NCBI RefSeq assembly: GCF_003323715.1
Contig: NZ_QOIN01000047.1
Span: 1 to 64,000, forward strand
From: Streptomyces diacarni
Lineage (GTDB): Bacteria > Actinomycetota > Actinomycetes > Streptomycetales > Streptomycetaceae
Direction of reading: 5' to 3'
Length of the DNA: 64,000 bases
In this document: positions 18,193 through 27,351 of the stretch, piece after piece
Position numbering within the stretch: position 1 is the first letter of the stretch
Layout: each line of letters starts with the position of its first letter
Position numbers and translations under genes: made by a program
Notes under the pieces: generated by a model
Database searches by the model: none
Told to the model about the DNA's origin: nothing
What the model saw: the letters and a program-made list of their open reading frames with translations, nothing else

Positions 18193-19518
18193 TCAGACGC
18201 GGCCCTCCTCCAGCATCTCGGTCACCAGCGCGGCGATCGGCGAACGCTCCGAGCGCGTCAGCGTCACGTGGGAGAAGAGCGGATGCCCCTTCAGCCGCTC
18301 GACGACGGCGACGACGCCGTCATACCGCCCCACCCGCAGATTGTCCCGCTGCGCCACGTCGTGGGTGAGCACCACCCGCGAGTCGGTACCGATCCGGGAC
18401 AACACCGTCAGCAGCACGTTCCGCTCCAACGACTGCGCCTCGTCCACGATGACGAACGCGTCGTGCAGCGACCTGCCGCGGATGTGCGTGAGCGGCAGCA
18501 CCTCCAACATGCCGCGCGCCACCACCTCCTCGATGACCTCACGGCTGGTGACCGCCGACAGCGTGTCGAAGACGGCCTGCGCCCACGGGCTCATCTTCTC
18601 CGCCTCGGTGCCCGGCAGATAGCCCAGCTCCTGGCCCCCCACCGCGTACAGCGGCCTGAAGACCATCACCTTGCTGTGCTGCCTGCGCTCCAGCACCGCC
18701 TCCAGACCGGCGCACAGGGCCAGCGCGCTCTTGCCGGTGCCCGCGCGGCCGCCCATCGAGATGATGCCCACCTCGGGGTCGAGCAGCAGATCCAGTGCCA
18801 CCCGCTGCTCGGCGCTACGGCCCTTGATGCCGAACGCCTCCCGGTCCCCGCGCACCAGCCGAATGCGGCCGTCCGCGGTCACCCTGCCGAGCGCCTTGCC
18901 CTTCTCCGACTGGAGTACCAGACCGGTGTGGACGGGGAGCTCCGGCGCGTCGTAGGGCAGCGCCACGCTCTCCTGCGCGAACAGCTCGTCGACGTCCTCA
19001 CCCGGAAGGGTGAGTTCGGCCATGCCCGTCCAGCCGGAGTCGGTGATGGCCAACTCCGCGCGGTACTCCTCCGCCAGCAGCCCGACGGAGGACGCCTTGA
19101 TGCGCAACGGCAGGTCCTTCGAGACGACCGTCACGTCGTACCCCTCCGCCTGGAGGTTCCGCGCGACCGCGAGGATGCGCGAATCGTTGTCTCCGAGCCT
19201 GAAGCCTGCCGGCAGCACCGACGGATCGGAGTGGTTCAGCTCGACCCGGAGTGTTCCGCCCAGGTCGCTGAGGGGGATCGGCGCGTCGAGCCGGCCGTGC
19301 CTGACCCGGTACTCGTCGAGCCGGCGGAGGGCCTGCCGGGCGAAGTAGCCCAGCTCTGGGTGGTTGCGCTTGGCCTCCAACTCGGTGACGACTACCACGG
19401 GGAGCACCACTTCGTGCTCGTCGAACCTGTCCATGGCGGCCGGGTCCGCCAGCAGCACGCTGGTGTCGATGACGTACGTGCGCCGGTCGGACTCGCTGCG
19501 CTTCTTGCTGATCACCAC
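18193..19518 (-). CDS. PIN-PhoH fusion ATPase (PhoH2 / YlaK-like)
   Basis: A 441-residue protein. The N-terminal PIN ribonuclease domain (about 1-150) shows YVIDTSVLLADP, VVVTELEAKRNHPELGY, LGDNDSRILAVA and VVSKDLPLRIKA, with the acidic residues that hold metal. The PhoH ATPase/helicase domain (about 250-441) has the Walker A GGRAGTGKSALAL and Walker B AFVIVDEAQSLE, plus TLTRSERSP. PhoH2 proteins couple RNA unwinding to cleavage. The GTG at 19518 is chosen by agreement with the family N-terminus; 19515 is also GTG. Confidence 0.93.
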   Translation of the reverse strand: MVISKKRSESDRRTYVIDTSVLLADPAAMDRFDEHEVVLPVVVVTELEAKRNHPELGYFARQALRRLDEYRVRHGRLDAPIPLSDLGGTLRVELNHSDPSVLPAGFRLGDNDSRILAVARNLQAEGYDVTVVSKDLPLRIKASSVGLLAEEYRAELAITDSGWTGMAELTLPGEDVDELFAQESVALPYDAPELPVHTGLVLQSEKGKALGRVTADGRIRLVRGDREAFGIKGRSAEQRVALDLLLDPEVGIISMGGRAGTGKSALALCAGLEAVLERRQHSKVMVFRPLYAVGGQELGYLPGTEAEKMSPWAQAVFDTLSAVTSREVIEEVVARGMLEVLPLTHIRGRSLHDAFVIVDEAQSLERNVLLTVLSRIGTDSRVVLTHDVAQRDNLRVGRYDGVVAVVERLKGHPLFSHVTLTRSERSPIAALVTEMLEEGRV

Positions 19519-20008
19519 GGTGGGACGTACCCCCTCGGATGAGGTCGGGGAGCGACGGCGTCGCGGGGGAAGAGACCGGAGAGCGCCCGCACCACGCGGG
19601 CCGGCCTCCGGCCCGCCGCGTCCTGCACCCGTGCCGACCGCTCGGCCTGGAGCCTCACGCGGCCCGGGGGCGTCCGTGGTGTCCAATCGGGCCTCCCGGC
19701 GACCGTGGCCCTGCGAGGGCACGGTCGTGAGGGATATTCCCTCCCGAGTGGTCAAGCATGCAATGACATCGGGCACGGCTGGGACGGGAGAGGGCACAGC
19801 GCCGTGCAGGACCACCGGTGGGAGAGCGTGAGAGAGGAGGAGGAACCGCCAGCGGGGAAGGGCTCCGGGCGGGGGAACGCCGTTGGGCCGGGTGGGCGCG
19901 GACGGGCGGTGCGGGCCGGTGGCACGGGCGGCACGGCGGGGCCGCTGGGGCGGGGCGCGGTCTCAGCCGCGGCGCGCGGGCCGCTTCCTGCGTGGCGCGC
20001 GGGCGGCC
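19519..20008. other. Intergenic region between the PhoH-like and uppS genes
   Basis: About 490 bp without a recognisable gene. It should contain the promoter of the PhoH-like gene. The only notable element is the inverted repeat GAGGGA-TAT-TCCCTC at 19729-19743, in a less GC-rich patch that could be an operator or promoter region. From about 19800 to 20008 the sequence is G-rich and low in complexity. Confidence 0.5.
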
Positions 20009-20770
20009 TCAGCCGCCGTACCGGCGGTGCCGGGCGGCGTAGTCGCGCAGGGCCCGGAGGAAGTCGACCTTGCGGAAGCCGGGCCACAGGACCTCGGCGA
20101 AGTAGTACTCCGAATGGGCGCTCTGCCAGAGCATGAAGCCGGAGAGCCGGGTTTCGCCGCTGGTGCGGATGATGAGGTCCGGGTCGGGCTGGCCCCGGGT
20201 GTAGAGGTGCTCGGAGATGTCCTCGACGGTGAGTTCTTCGGCGCACGCGTCGAGGCTTATCCCGCGCGCGGCGCGGTCGGCCAGCAGGGAGCGGACGGCG
20301 TCGGTGATCTCCTGCCGCCCGCCGTATCCGACGGCCACGTTGACCAGTATCCCGTCGACCTCGCCCGCCTGCTCCTCGGCTTCCTTGAGTACCCGCTGGG
20401 TCCTGGCGGGCAGCAGGTCGAGCTGTCCCACGTGGTGCACGCGCCAGCGCCCGTCGGCGGCCAGGTCGCGCACGGTGTCCTCGATGATGCCGACGAGCGG
20501 GAGCAGTTCGTCGTCGGGGCGGTTGAGGTTGTCCGTGGACAGCAGCCACAGGGTGACGACCTCGACGTCGGTCTCGTCGCACCACCCGAGCAGCTCCTGG
20601 ATCTTGCTGGCCCCGGCCTTGTGACCCTGCTCCGTCGTTCCCCCGGAGGCGCGCGCCCACCTACGGTTGCCGTCCAGGATGACACCGATGTGCTTGGGCA
20701 CCTGTGCGTGGTCGAGACGGTCCTCCACCCGGCGCGCATAGAGCTTGTACACCAGGTCGCGCAACTTCAT
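20009..20770 (-). CDS. uppS: Isoprenyl diphosphate synthase (cis-prenyltransferase, UppS family)
   Basis: A 253-residue Z-type prenyltransferase that extends prenyl diphosphates with isopentenyl diphosphate to make polyprenyl carriers for the cell wall. Landmarks are HIGVILDGNRRWAR (catalytic Asp and phosphate-binding Arg), WLLSTDNLNRP, NVAVGYGGRQEI, DLIIRTSGETRLSGFMLWQ and EYYFAEVLWP. The ATG at 20770 gives the expected length. Actinomycetes often carry two such genes, so this may be the C50/C55 enzyme or a short-chain paralogue. Confidence 0.92.
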   Translation of the reverse strand: MKLRDLVYKLYARRVEDRLDHAQVPKHIGVILDGNRRWARASGGTTEQGHKAGASKIQELLGWCDETDVEVVTLWLLSTDNLNRPDDELLPLVGIIEDTVRDLAADGRWRVHHVGQLDLLPARTQRVLKEAEEQAGEVDGILVNVAVGYGGRQEITDAVRSLLADRAARGISLDACAEELTVEDISEHLYTRGQPDPDLIIRTSGETRLSGFMLWQSAHSEYYFAEVLWPGFRKVDFLRALRDYAARHRRYGG

Positions 20771-20876
20771 GGGAACGGCCAGCCTCTCCGTGCCGAATCG
20801 GGATTCCAGCACCTTACTGCCGTTCGCCCTTACGTACGAACCGAGCCGGTCAGGTGGCGGTGATAAGAAATGGCAT

Positions 20877-21977
20877 ATGACGCACCACACGCACCACACC
20901 TCATCCTCCTTTTCCGCACCCACACCCACCGCTGTCCCCTCGGACACCCTGTACCGGGCAGACCCCGCCAGGTACGACGCGATGGAGTACCGCCGTACCG
21001 GCCGTTCGGGGCTGAAACTGCCCGCGATCTCGCTCGGCCTGTGGCACAACTTCGGCGACGACCGCCCGCTGGCGACCCAGCGGGCGATTCTGCGCCGCGC
21101 GTTCGACCTCGGTGTCACCCATTTCGACCTGGCGAACAACTACGGCCCGCCGGCCGGCTCCGCCGAGCTGAACTTCGGCCGCATCTTCGCCCAGGATTTC
21201 CGCCCCTACCGCGATGAGCTGGTCATTTCCACCAAGGCGGGCTACCTCATGCACCCGGGCCCGTACGGAGAGTGGGGCTCGCGCAAGTACCTGCTCTCCT
21301 CCCTGGACGCCTCGCTGGGCCGCATGGGGCTCGACCACGTCGACATCTTCTACTCGCACCGCTACGACCCCGACACCCCGCTCGAGGAGACGATGGGAGC
21401 GCTCGCCTCCGCCGTCCAGCAGGGCAAGGCCCTGTACGCGGGCGTCTCCTCCTACAGTGCCGCCCGCACCCGTGAGGCGGCACGGCTGCTGCGCGAGATG
21501 GGCGTGCCCGCGCTGATCCACCAGCCGTCCTACTCGATGATCAACCGCTGGACGGAGGAGGACGGGCTGCTCGGCACCCTGGAGGCCGAGGGAATGGGCT
21601 GCATCTCCTTCGCACCGCTCGCCCAGGGCATGCTCACCGACAAGTACCTCGACGGCATTCCCGAGGGCTCCCGCGCCTCCCAGGGCAAGTCCCTGGACCC
21701 GGGGCTGCTGACCCAGGAGGTCGTGCGGCGGCTGCGCGGCCTCAACGCCGTCGCCGAGCGCCGCGGCCAGTCGCTGGCGCAGCTCGCGCTCCGCTGGGTC
21801 CTGCGCGATCCGCGGATGACCTCCGCGCTGATCGGAGCCAGCTCCGTGACCCAGCTGGAGGCCAACGTGGCAGCGCTGCGCGGAGCCCCGCTCAGCGACG
21901 AGGAGCTGCGCGAGATCGACGACCTGGCGGTCTCCGAGCCGGGCACCAACATCTGGGCGGCCAGCAGCAACTCCTGA
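20877..21977 (+). CDS. Aldo/keto reductase (glyceraldehyde-3-phosphate reductase-like)
   Basis: A 366-residue NADPH-dependent aldo/keto reductase of the YghZ/Gpr group. The catalytic tetrad can be read from FDLANNYGPPAG (Asp, Tyr), VISTKAGY (Lys) and IFYSHRYD (His); the cofactor end is ALIGASSVTQLEANV. The N-terminus has a His/Thr/Ser-rich tail (MTHHTHHTSSSF). No clear Shine-Dalgarno precedes the ATG. It is divergent from uppS. Confidence 0.9.
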   Translation: MTHHTHHTSSSFSAPTPTAVPSDTLYRADPARYDAMEYRRTGRSGLKLPAISLGLWHNFGDDRPLATQRAILRRAFDLGVTHFDLANNYGPPAGSAELNFGRIFAQDFRPYRDELVISTKAGYLMHPGPYGEWGSRKYLLSSLDASLGRMGLDHVDIFYSHRYDPDTPLEETMGALASAVQQGKALYAGVSSYSAARTREAARLLREMGVPALIHQPSYSMINRWTEEDGLLGTLEAEGMGCISFAPLAQGMLTDKYLDGIPEGSRASQGKSLDPGLLTQEVVRRLRGLNAVAERRGQSLAQLALRWVLRDPRMTSALIGASSVTQLEANVAALRGAPLSDEELREIDDLAVSEPGTNIWAASSNS

Positions 21978-22034
21978 TCCGGCACCGCCGTCCCCGGTGA
22001 CATGACCGGATGACATCACCGGATGGCATAAAAG

Positions 22035-22068
22035 CGGGCCGGTCCGTGGGGGGATACGGACCGGCCCG
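22035..22068. terminator. Hairpin terminator after the aldo/keto reductase gene
   Basis: Perfect 13-base arms (22035-22047 and 22056-22068) with an 8-base G-rich loop lie between convergent genes. Confidence 0.8.
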
Positions 22069-22211
22069 AGGGGGGGGTTCCACCTTAGCCCCTCGGACGC
22101 GATGTTCCGCACACCAACGACCGTGTCGCACAGGCCAGTAGACCGTTCCGTGTCGTCGCCGTGTCGTCCCCGTGTCGTCCCGTGCCGTCCCCGCCGTTCC
22201 GGCCCGGTGGC

Positions 22212-22970
22212 TCAGGCCGCCAGCCCGCCCAGTGCGACGCCCGCCGCCGCGCCGAGCACCATGAAGGGCCCGAAGGCCATGGCGCTGCTGCGGCGGGCGC
22301 GGCCCGTCAGCATCAGCGCGACACCGTATCCGGCGGCCGACAGGAAGCCGAGGAACGCGCCCGCGAACAGCACCGGCCAGCCGTACCACCCAAGGGCGAC
22401 CCCCACCGACAGCGCCAGCTTGACGTCGCCGAAGGCCACCGCGCGCGGACTGATGACGAACAGCACGAAGAACGCGCCGGCCAGCACCAGACCGCCCGCC
22501 AGCGCCCGCCGCCAACTGCCGCCCGCGCCCGGCAGCAGGGCCGCGAGCCCGAGCAGTGCGGCGCTGCCGACGGCCAAGGGCAGGGTGAGCAGGTCGGGGA
22601 GGCGCATCACCGCCAGGTCGACCGCCGCGAGCAGCAGCGCGAGGGGCGCGCACAGGAGCCACACCGCGAGCTCGGGCCGCACGCCGACGGCCGCCGCCAG
22701 TCCGCCGCACACCAGGGCGCCGACCAGCGCGAGAGCCTCGCGCCCGCCACGGTAGCTCCCCTGCGGCCCCTCCACCCCTGCGCAGGCGCCGCAGACGGCG
22801 GGGCCGAGCACCGCGCGCACGCCGCCGCCGAGCGGGTGTCCTTGCGGGCAGCTGTCGCGCCAGGGCTGTCCGGGCTCGACGGAGAGACGGTAGGCCGCGC
22901 GCGGCAGCACGGCACCGGCCGCGGCACCGTAGACGGCGGCGGCCACGATCGCTATCCACTCCAGCGGCAC
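22212..22970 (-). CDS. Prepilin peptidase (A24 family)
   Basis: A 252-residue membrane aspartyl protease with about seven helices. The paired catalytic aspartates are in AAVDLAVMRLPD and AVAFGDVKLAL (the conserved GD-x-K). The region with CPQGHPL and CGAC resembles the cysteine motif of the methylation domain. It would cleave the leader of the Flp pilin and TadE-type pseudopilins encoded at 26.7-33.7 kb on the same strand. The start is a GTG at 22970. Confidence 0.88.
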   Translation of the reverse strand: MPLEWIAIVAAAVYGAAAGAVLPRAAYRLSVEPGQPWRDSCPQGHPLGGGVRAVLGPAVCGACAGVEGPQGSYRGGREALALVGALVCGGLAAAVGVRPELAVWLLCAPLALLLAAVDLAVMRLPDLLTLPLAVGSAALLGLAALLPGAGGSWRRALAGGLVLAGAFFVLFVISPRAVAFGDVKLALSVGVALGWYGWPVLFAGAFLGFLSAAGYGVALMLTGRARRSSAMAFGPFMVLGAAAGVALGGLAA

Positions 22971-23261
22971 ACGGCGAGCTTACGACGGCAGCGCAGCACC
23001 CTTCCCCGGGGCGGACCTTTCCCGCCTCCCCCGGATCGGCCCCCTCTCGGCTGCGGGCCCCGCCGGGAGGGCTGCCGAACCGCCGCTCGATCCGCCCGCC
23101 GATCCGCCGTACGGAGGTTCCCGGGAGCGATTCATCTCACACCCGGTCGGAGCATCTCGGAGCGGGACAGCGCCGACACCTGCGACGCAGCGCCAATCGG
23201 CCGTCCCGGGCGCCTCGTTAACCAACTGCCGTTGTCAGTGGGGGGCCGTACTGTAGTCCGC

Positions 23262-23483
23262 ATGACATCGACTTCCACCGGGCCCGGAGAGCCCGGACCG
23301 TTCCGGGAGACCGACGCGGGCCAGGTGCCTGCCTCGGAGCTCACCGTCACGGCGGCCAACGACGCGATCAGGAGCTTCGTCGCCGGCCGCACCCTCTGGT
23401 CGAAGGAAGCTCTCGCCGAACTGGACAGGCTGCGCGGCCAGTGGCAGCGCGCCGTCCATGCCGAGATGGTCAAGGCGGCGTGA
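23262..23483 (+). CDS. Small conserved hypothetical protein
   Basis: A 73-residue protein, mostly helical after a Ser/Thr/Gly start, with AANDAIRSFVAGRTLWSKEALAELDRLR. No known domain is recognised. No Shine-Dalgarno is present; TACTGT ends seven bases before the ATG, so a leaderless transcript is likely. Codon bias is that of a real gene. Confidence 0.7.
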   Translation: MTSTSTGPGEPGPFRETDAGQVPASELTVTAANDAIRSFVAGRTLWSKEALAELDRLRGQWQRAVHAEMVKAA

Positions 23484-23598
23484 GGGCCGCCGCCTTGGCC
23501 ATCTCTTCTCTCCGACTCAGCGCCGCGTAGCGCGCGATATCCCGCCCCGTTCCCAACGGGGTCTCGTCACCCACCCGTTGATCCGCAAGCATGGACGC

Positions 23599-24573
23599 AT
23601 GAGCGGTGCACAGCGGCGGGCCGACAGCGGCACGGGGCAGCAGCAGCCCGACGACGGCGGAACGGACCCCGGCGGGGGGCGCGCGGAGCGGCCACCCGCG
23701 CAGCGGGGCACGTCGGCCGGAGTGCCGGGCGCGTCGGAGGAGGTGCGGGAGGGCGCCCGCCGTGGGCGGCGCCGTCTGCTGCTGGCCACGGCGCTGTTCG
23801 CGACGCTGATCCTGCCCAAGGTCGTCAGTCCGCCCGGCTCCGCCGACGGGGCCGCGGCCCGCCCTTCCCCCAGCGCCAGCAGCGTCCCCGCGTACCCCAC
23901 GCCGCGTCCCGACGACAGCGCGACCACCGCCCCGTCACCGTCCCGGCTCGGCCCCACGCCCGGCAGCGCGCTGCCGACCCCGCCCGGCGCCACCGGGCCT
24001 GAGGCGGGACCCGGCGGCGACTCGGACTCCCCTGCCGCGGACTTCCGTTCGGTACGGGCCGGGCAGTGCCTGACCGTGCACGGCAACGGGTCGGGGTGGA
24101 GCCGCCCGGCGCCCACCGAGGCCACGCGGGTGCCGTGCGGCGACGACCGGGCGTTCACCCGGGTGACCGCCGTCCACGCGGCGGGGCACGGCGGCGACAC
24201 GGAGACGTCCTGCCCCACCGGCAACGGGCGCGCCGCCTGGACGCACGGCGGGACCACGCTGTGCGTCACCCGGCAGTTCCGCACCGACCAGTGCCTGCTG
24301 GCCGAGTCCGACCACGGCCGGCTGCGGGCCGCGCTGATGTCGGCACCGGCCTGCTCCTCCCAGCCGCCCACGGGCGGGGATTCCGGGAGCGGCGAGGACG
24401 GGGGCGGGGGAAACGGCCCACCGAGCCGTTACGACCGGCTGCTGACCATCACCGGCGTCTACGACCGGGCCACCCCGTGCCGGGAAGGCGACAGCGGTAC
24501 GCACCCGCGCTACTGGTCCTGGAAGGTCGACGGCGGCAGCCGGACGCTGTGCGCCGCCGACGCCACGGAGTGA
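23599..24573 (+). CDS. Membrane-anchored Cys-rich extracytoplasmic protein
   Basis: A 324-residue protein of unknown function. A disordered cytoplasmic start is followed by one membrane helix (RRRLLLATALFATLILP, about residues 54-70), then a long Ser/Pro/Gly-rich stalk. The outer domain (about 145-324) has at least eight cysteines in short motifs (GQCLTVHG, VPCGDD, TSCPTG, LCVTRQF, QCLLAE, PACSS, TPCREGD, RTLCAA), suggesting disulfides. Its 3' end overlaps the convergent gene at 24510. It borders the Tad locus but lies on the other strand. Confidence 0.75.
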   Translation: MSGAQRRADSGTGQQQPDDGGTDPGGGRAERPPAQRGTSAGVPGASEEVREGARRGRRRLLLATALFATLILPKVVSPPGSADGAAARPSPSASSVPAYPTPRPDDSATTAPSPSRLGPTPGSALPTPPGATGPEAGPGGDSDSPAADFRSVRAGQCLTVHGNGSGWSRPAPTEATRVPCGDDRAFTRVTAVHAAGHGGDTETSCPTGNGRAAWTHGGTTLCVTRQFRTDQCLLAESDHGRLRAALMSAPACSSQPPTGGDSGSGEDGGGGNGPPSRYDRLLTITGVYDRATPCREGDSGTHPRYWSWKVDGGSRTLCAADATE

Positions 24574-25214
24574 CCCGCCGGGCCCGCGTACCGGCCCTTC
24601 GGGCCCGCGTACCGGCACGCGTCCGGTTCCGGGCGCCTGCCCTCGCGCCCCAGCACGCGGCGCCACCATCCCGGGGCCGCCACCACCAGCGCCACCGCGC
24701 CGATGACCAGCGCGAACGGGAGAGCGGGACCGGCCAGCGCCAGGTACGGGAGGCCTGCCACGGCCGCCACCACGCAGTAGAAGGCGCCCACGAGGGACAG
24801 CAGGCCCTGGACGCGGGGCGGACCGTGCGGGTTCCCGCGGACGACGAGCGCCGCGCAGACGGCCGCCCACAGCGCGGCACGCGGTTCCCCGAAGGCGACG
24901 GCGTCGCGCACGTCCTCCGCCGCCCTGAACCACCACTGGCCGTCCAGGACGTCGACGAGGTGGCGGAAGCCCGCGGCATAGTGCGGCAGTTCGGCGCCCG
25001 GCGGCACCTTCTCGCCGAGTCCCGCCACGTCCTGGCGTACGCACTCCGTGATCATCAGCAGGGCCGCGCCGAGCGTGTGGGCGGCGCCCGCCGTCCAGCC
25101 GACGGACCAGGCGCGCAGGCGTGCACGTGCCCTCCCGCCGCCGACGGGCCCGACGCGCCCTCCCGCGCGACCGGTCACCGGACCGGCGTCCGTCGCCGCA
25201 CTGCCGCTTCCCAC
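24510..25214 (-). CDS. Hypothetical four-helix membrane protein
   Basis: A 234-residue protein with hydrophobic helices around AAHTLGAALLMITEC, ALWAAVCAALVV, LLSLVGAFYCVVAAVAGL and FALVIGAVALVVAA, and a polar low-complexity tail containing a YAGPKGRYAGPAG repeat (16-bp direct repeat at 24580-24595 and 24601-24616). It overlaps the convergent gene by 64 bp. It is the last gene in line behind the Tad cluster, 75 bp after the OmpA-like gene. Function unknown; start uncertain. Confidence 0.6.
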   Translation of the reverse strand: MGSGSAATDAGPVTGRAGGRVGPVGGGRARARLRAWSVGWTAGAAHTLGAALLMITECVRQDVAGLGEKVPPGAELPHYAAGFRHLVDVLDGQWWFRAAEDVRDAVAFGEPRAALWAAVCAALVVRGNPHGPPRVQGLLSLVGAFYCVVAAVAGLPYLALAGPALPFALVIGAVALVVAAPGWWRRVLGREGRRPEPDACRYAGPKGRYAGPAGHSVASAAHSVRLPPSTFQDQ

Positions 25215-25289
25215 GCCGCACCGTCCCCTCGTCGCTGCCGGTGCCGTTCATCGTCAGGGCGCGCGGACCGGGCCGCAAGGGCGGGCCCG

Positions 25290-26042
25290 TCAGTCCTTCT
25301 TCGGGAAGGAGACCTCCACGCGGCGGTTCTTCTTCCGCCCGTCCTCCGTCCCGTTGTCCGCGACGGGGTAGTCCTCGCTGTAGCCGCGTACGCGGAAGCT
25401 GGCATCGGATCCCAACCGGGCCGCCAACTCCGTCTGTACGGCGGTGGCCCGCTTCTTGGACAGCTTCTTGCCGTGTTCGTAGGAGCCGAGGTCGTCGGTG
25501 AAGCCGAAGACGTTCACCTGGGTACTGCCCTGCTTCTCGATCTCCTCGGCGATCGCCTTGATCCGGTCCTTCGCCCCGCTGTTCAGCTTCGAACTGTCCT
25601 TGGGGAAGAGCACCTCGGCCTGGAGGGTGAACTTCGTCTTGACCGTGCTGTCCTCGCGGCGTTCCGCACCGCCCAGGTCCTCGGTCACGAACTTGATGTC
25701 CAGCACCCTGGGCTCCGCCAGCTTCGCCCCGTCGGCCAGCCGCAGCCCCTCCGCCTCCGGGTCCACCTCCACCGGCGCCTCGGCCTCCCCGATGTTGTCC
25801 GGCGGCTCGCTGAACCCCGGGTCCCCCGGCCCCTTCTCCCCGGGAAGAGACGGCGCCTGCCCGGTGGGGATGGTGGTGGGGTCGTCGGTGGGGTACCGCG
25901 TGGCGATGTCCGGGACGGAGGGCGTCGGGTGCGGGGTGGGATCGTCGGCGCCGGCCCGTGGGGCGTGCAGACCCAGCACGAGTGCCGCCGTGACGGACGA
26001 ACACGCCAGCGTCCTGGTCAGCCGCGGCCCGCGCAGGCCCAT
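25290..26042 (-). CDS. OmpA-like peptidoglycan-binding secreted protein
   Basis: A 250-residue exported protein. A signal peptide (LTRTLACSSVTAALVLGLHAP) is followed by a Pro/Thr-rich stalk, a short beta domain (about 100-135), and a C-terminal OmpA-like domain (about 140-250) with EVLFPKDSSKLN, NVFGFTDDLGS, KRATAVQTELAARLG and KKNRRVEV, the elements that bind diaminopimelate peptidoglycan. In a Gram-positive it would fix a complex to the cell wall. The ATG at 26042 has GGGAGG seven bases upstream. It follows the lipoprotein gene with a near overlap and is the likely wall anchor of the Tad apparatus. Confidence 0.85.
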   Translation of the reverse strand: MGLRGPRLTRTLACSSVTAALVLGLHAPRAGADDPTPHPTPSVPDIATRYPTDDPTTIPTGQAPSLPGEKGPGDPGFSEPPDNIGEAEAPVEVDPEAEGLRLADGAKLAEPRVLDIKFVTEDLGGAERREDSTVKTKFTLQAEVLFPKDSSKLNSGAKDRIKAIAEEIEKQGSTQVNVFGFTDDLGSYEHGKKLSKKRATAVQTELAARLGSDASFRVRGYSEDYPVADNGTEDGRKKNRRVEVSFPKKD

Positions 26043-26044
26043 CG

Positions 26045-26674
26045 TCACCCCTCCCCACCCAGGGTCACGCCCGCGGGAGGCATGTCGGCGATCTGGAACT
26101 CGACCTTGTCGTTGCCCTCGGGCGGCGCGGGGAACTGGGCGTACCAGGTTTTCGACTTCCCGGCCTGGATCGGCTGCCCGAAGGACGTGCACAGGCACCG
26201 GCCCTCGGTGTCCCTGAGCACGAGATAGCGCTTCTTGCCCTTCTTGTCGACGAGCTTCGCGCCGGCGACGGAGAGCTTGTTGCGCAGGGCGACTTCGGAC
26301 TCCTCGCCCTCCCAGCCTGGGGCGACCCAGACCTTCCCGCCTCCGTTGGTGACCTTGCCTGTGACCGTCACGAAACCGCCCGACTCGCGGCGGGCCGAGG
26401 CGATGGTGAGCGTGATGTCGTCCCCGCCCCTCACCTCGGCGAGCGGCTCGCCGTTCCCCGTCCCGCCGGGCCGGTCACCTCCGCCTCCGTCCTCCTCCGT
26501 CGAGGAGGGGCGCGGCTCCTTGGTGTCGTCGCCGCCGTCGCCTCCCCCGCCGCAGCCCGCTGCCGCCAGCACCAGGCCGGCCGACAGGGCCACCGCGGTG
26601 AGGCCCCGGCGAAGCCCCGTGGTGCGTCGAAGATTCATCACGTGCCCGGCTCTCATTCCTCGTCCGCTCGTCAT
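26045..26674 (-). CDS. Lipoprotein associated with the Tad locus
   Basis: A 209-residue protein. A basic signal sequence ends in the lipobox LAAAGC near residue 41, then comes a Gly/Asp/Ser-rich spacer and a beta-rich domain (about 85-209) with ITLTIASARR, GFVTVTGKVTN and a CLC motif (GRCLCTSF). The start by ATGA overlap with the TadG-like gene indicates coupling; ATG codons further in are possible alternatives. It may be a pilotin-like or wall-spanning partner of the adjacent OmpA-like protein. Confidence 0.8.
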   Translation of the reverse strand: MTSGRGMRAGHVMNLRRTTGLRRGLTAVALSAGLVLAAAGCGGGGDGGDDTKEPRPSSTEEDGGGGDRPGGTGNGEPLAEVRGGDDITLTIASARRESGGFVTVTGKVTNGGGKVWVAPGWEGEESEVALRNKLSVAGAKLVDKKGKKRYLVLRDTEGRCLCTSFGQPIQAGKSKTWYAQFPAPPEGNDKVEFQIADMPPAGVTLGGEG

Positions 26675-27351
26675 TCGACCAGCACCACCGAGAAGAGGTC
26701 CGACGGTTCCACGTCGAGGTCCTCGTCGTCGGGGTCGATCGTGAGATTCTCGTCGTCGCAGGTCAGCTCGATCTCCCCGCCCCCGCTCCCGCCTTCGGAC
26801 CCGTCTTCGGACTCGTCCCCGGCCCCGTCTTCGGACCCGTCCCCGGCCCCGTCTTCTTCGGTCCCGTCCCCGGTCCCGGTCTCGGCCGTGCAGCGGGACT
26901 TCACGATCGCGGTGGCGGTGGCATGTGCCTTCTTGTGGTCCGCGCCGGGAACGAAGGTGTCGCCCGTGTCGAACCGCGTCTCCACCCCGACGGTGTAGCC
27001 GTTGTCCCCCGCGCGCGTCGTGGGATCGCAGGTGACCAGGTCCGAGCGGTTGCGGTCGGCGAAGCGGGCGGCCTCGCCGCAGCCGTCACCCGGCAAAGGG
27101 GCCAGGGCGTCCAGCCAGTCCCGCCACTCCCCCTCCTTCGACAGCGCGTCCACGAAACCGTCGAAGAGGAGGTCCCTGTCGTCCCGCGCGGCTCCCAACG
27201 CGGCGGCGTCGGCAGCGGTCTGGCCGCCGTTCCGTACCGTCGCGGCCTGGGCGACGGCGAAGAAGGCGAAGGCGAGGAAAAGCAGCCCCGCGATCACGGC
27301 GCCGTACAGGATGACCGTCTGGCCGCGGTCCGCCGCACCGGGGGCCGTCAG
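26671..27351 (-). CDS. TadG/TadE-like pilus protein, unusual start
   Basis: A 226-residue protein with a hydrophobic N-terminal helix (TVILYGAVIAGLLFLAFAFF) preceded by the typical ADRGQ turn, followed by AATVRNGGQTAADAAALGAA, the helical signature of TadG-like proteins in Gram-positive Tad loci. The C-terminal third is very acidic with Gly/Glu/Asp/Ser repeats. No ATG, GTG or TTG precedes this helix in frame for a long distance. The only reasonable start is a CTG at 27351 that overlaps the pilin stop codon (CTGA), with GGAGG immediately before it. The start is therefore inferred. Confidence 0.75.
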   Translation of the reverse strand: MTAPGAADRGQTVILYGAVIAGLLFLAFAFFAVAQAATVRNGGQTAADAAALGAARDDRDLLFDGFVDALSKEGEWRDWLDALAPLPGDGCGEAARFADRNRSDLVTCDPTTRAGDNGYTVGVETRFDTGDTFVPGADHKKAHATATAIVKSRCTAETGTGDGTEEDGAGDGSEDGAGDESEDGSEGGSGGGEIELTCDDENLTIDPDDEDLDVEPSDLFSVVLVE

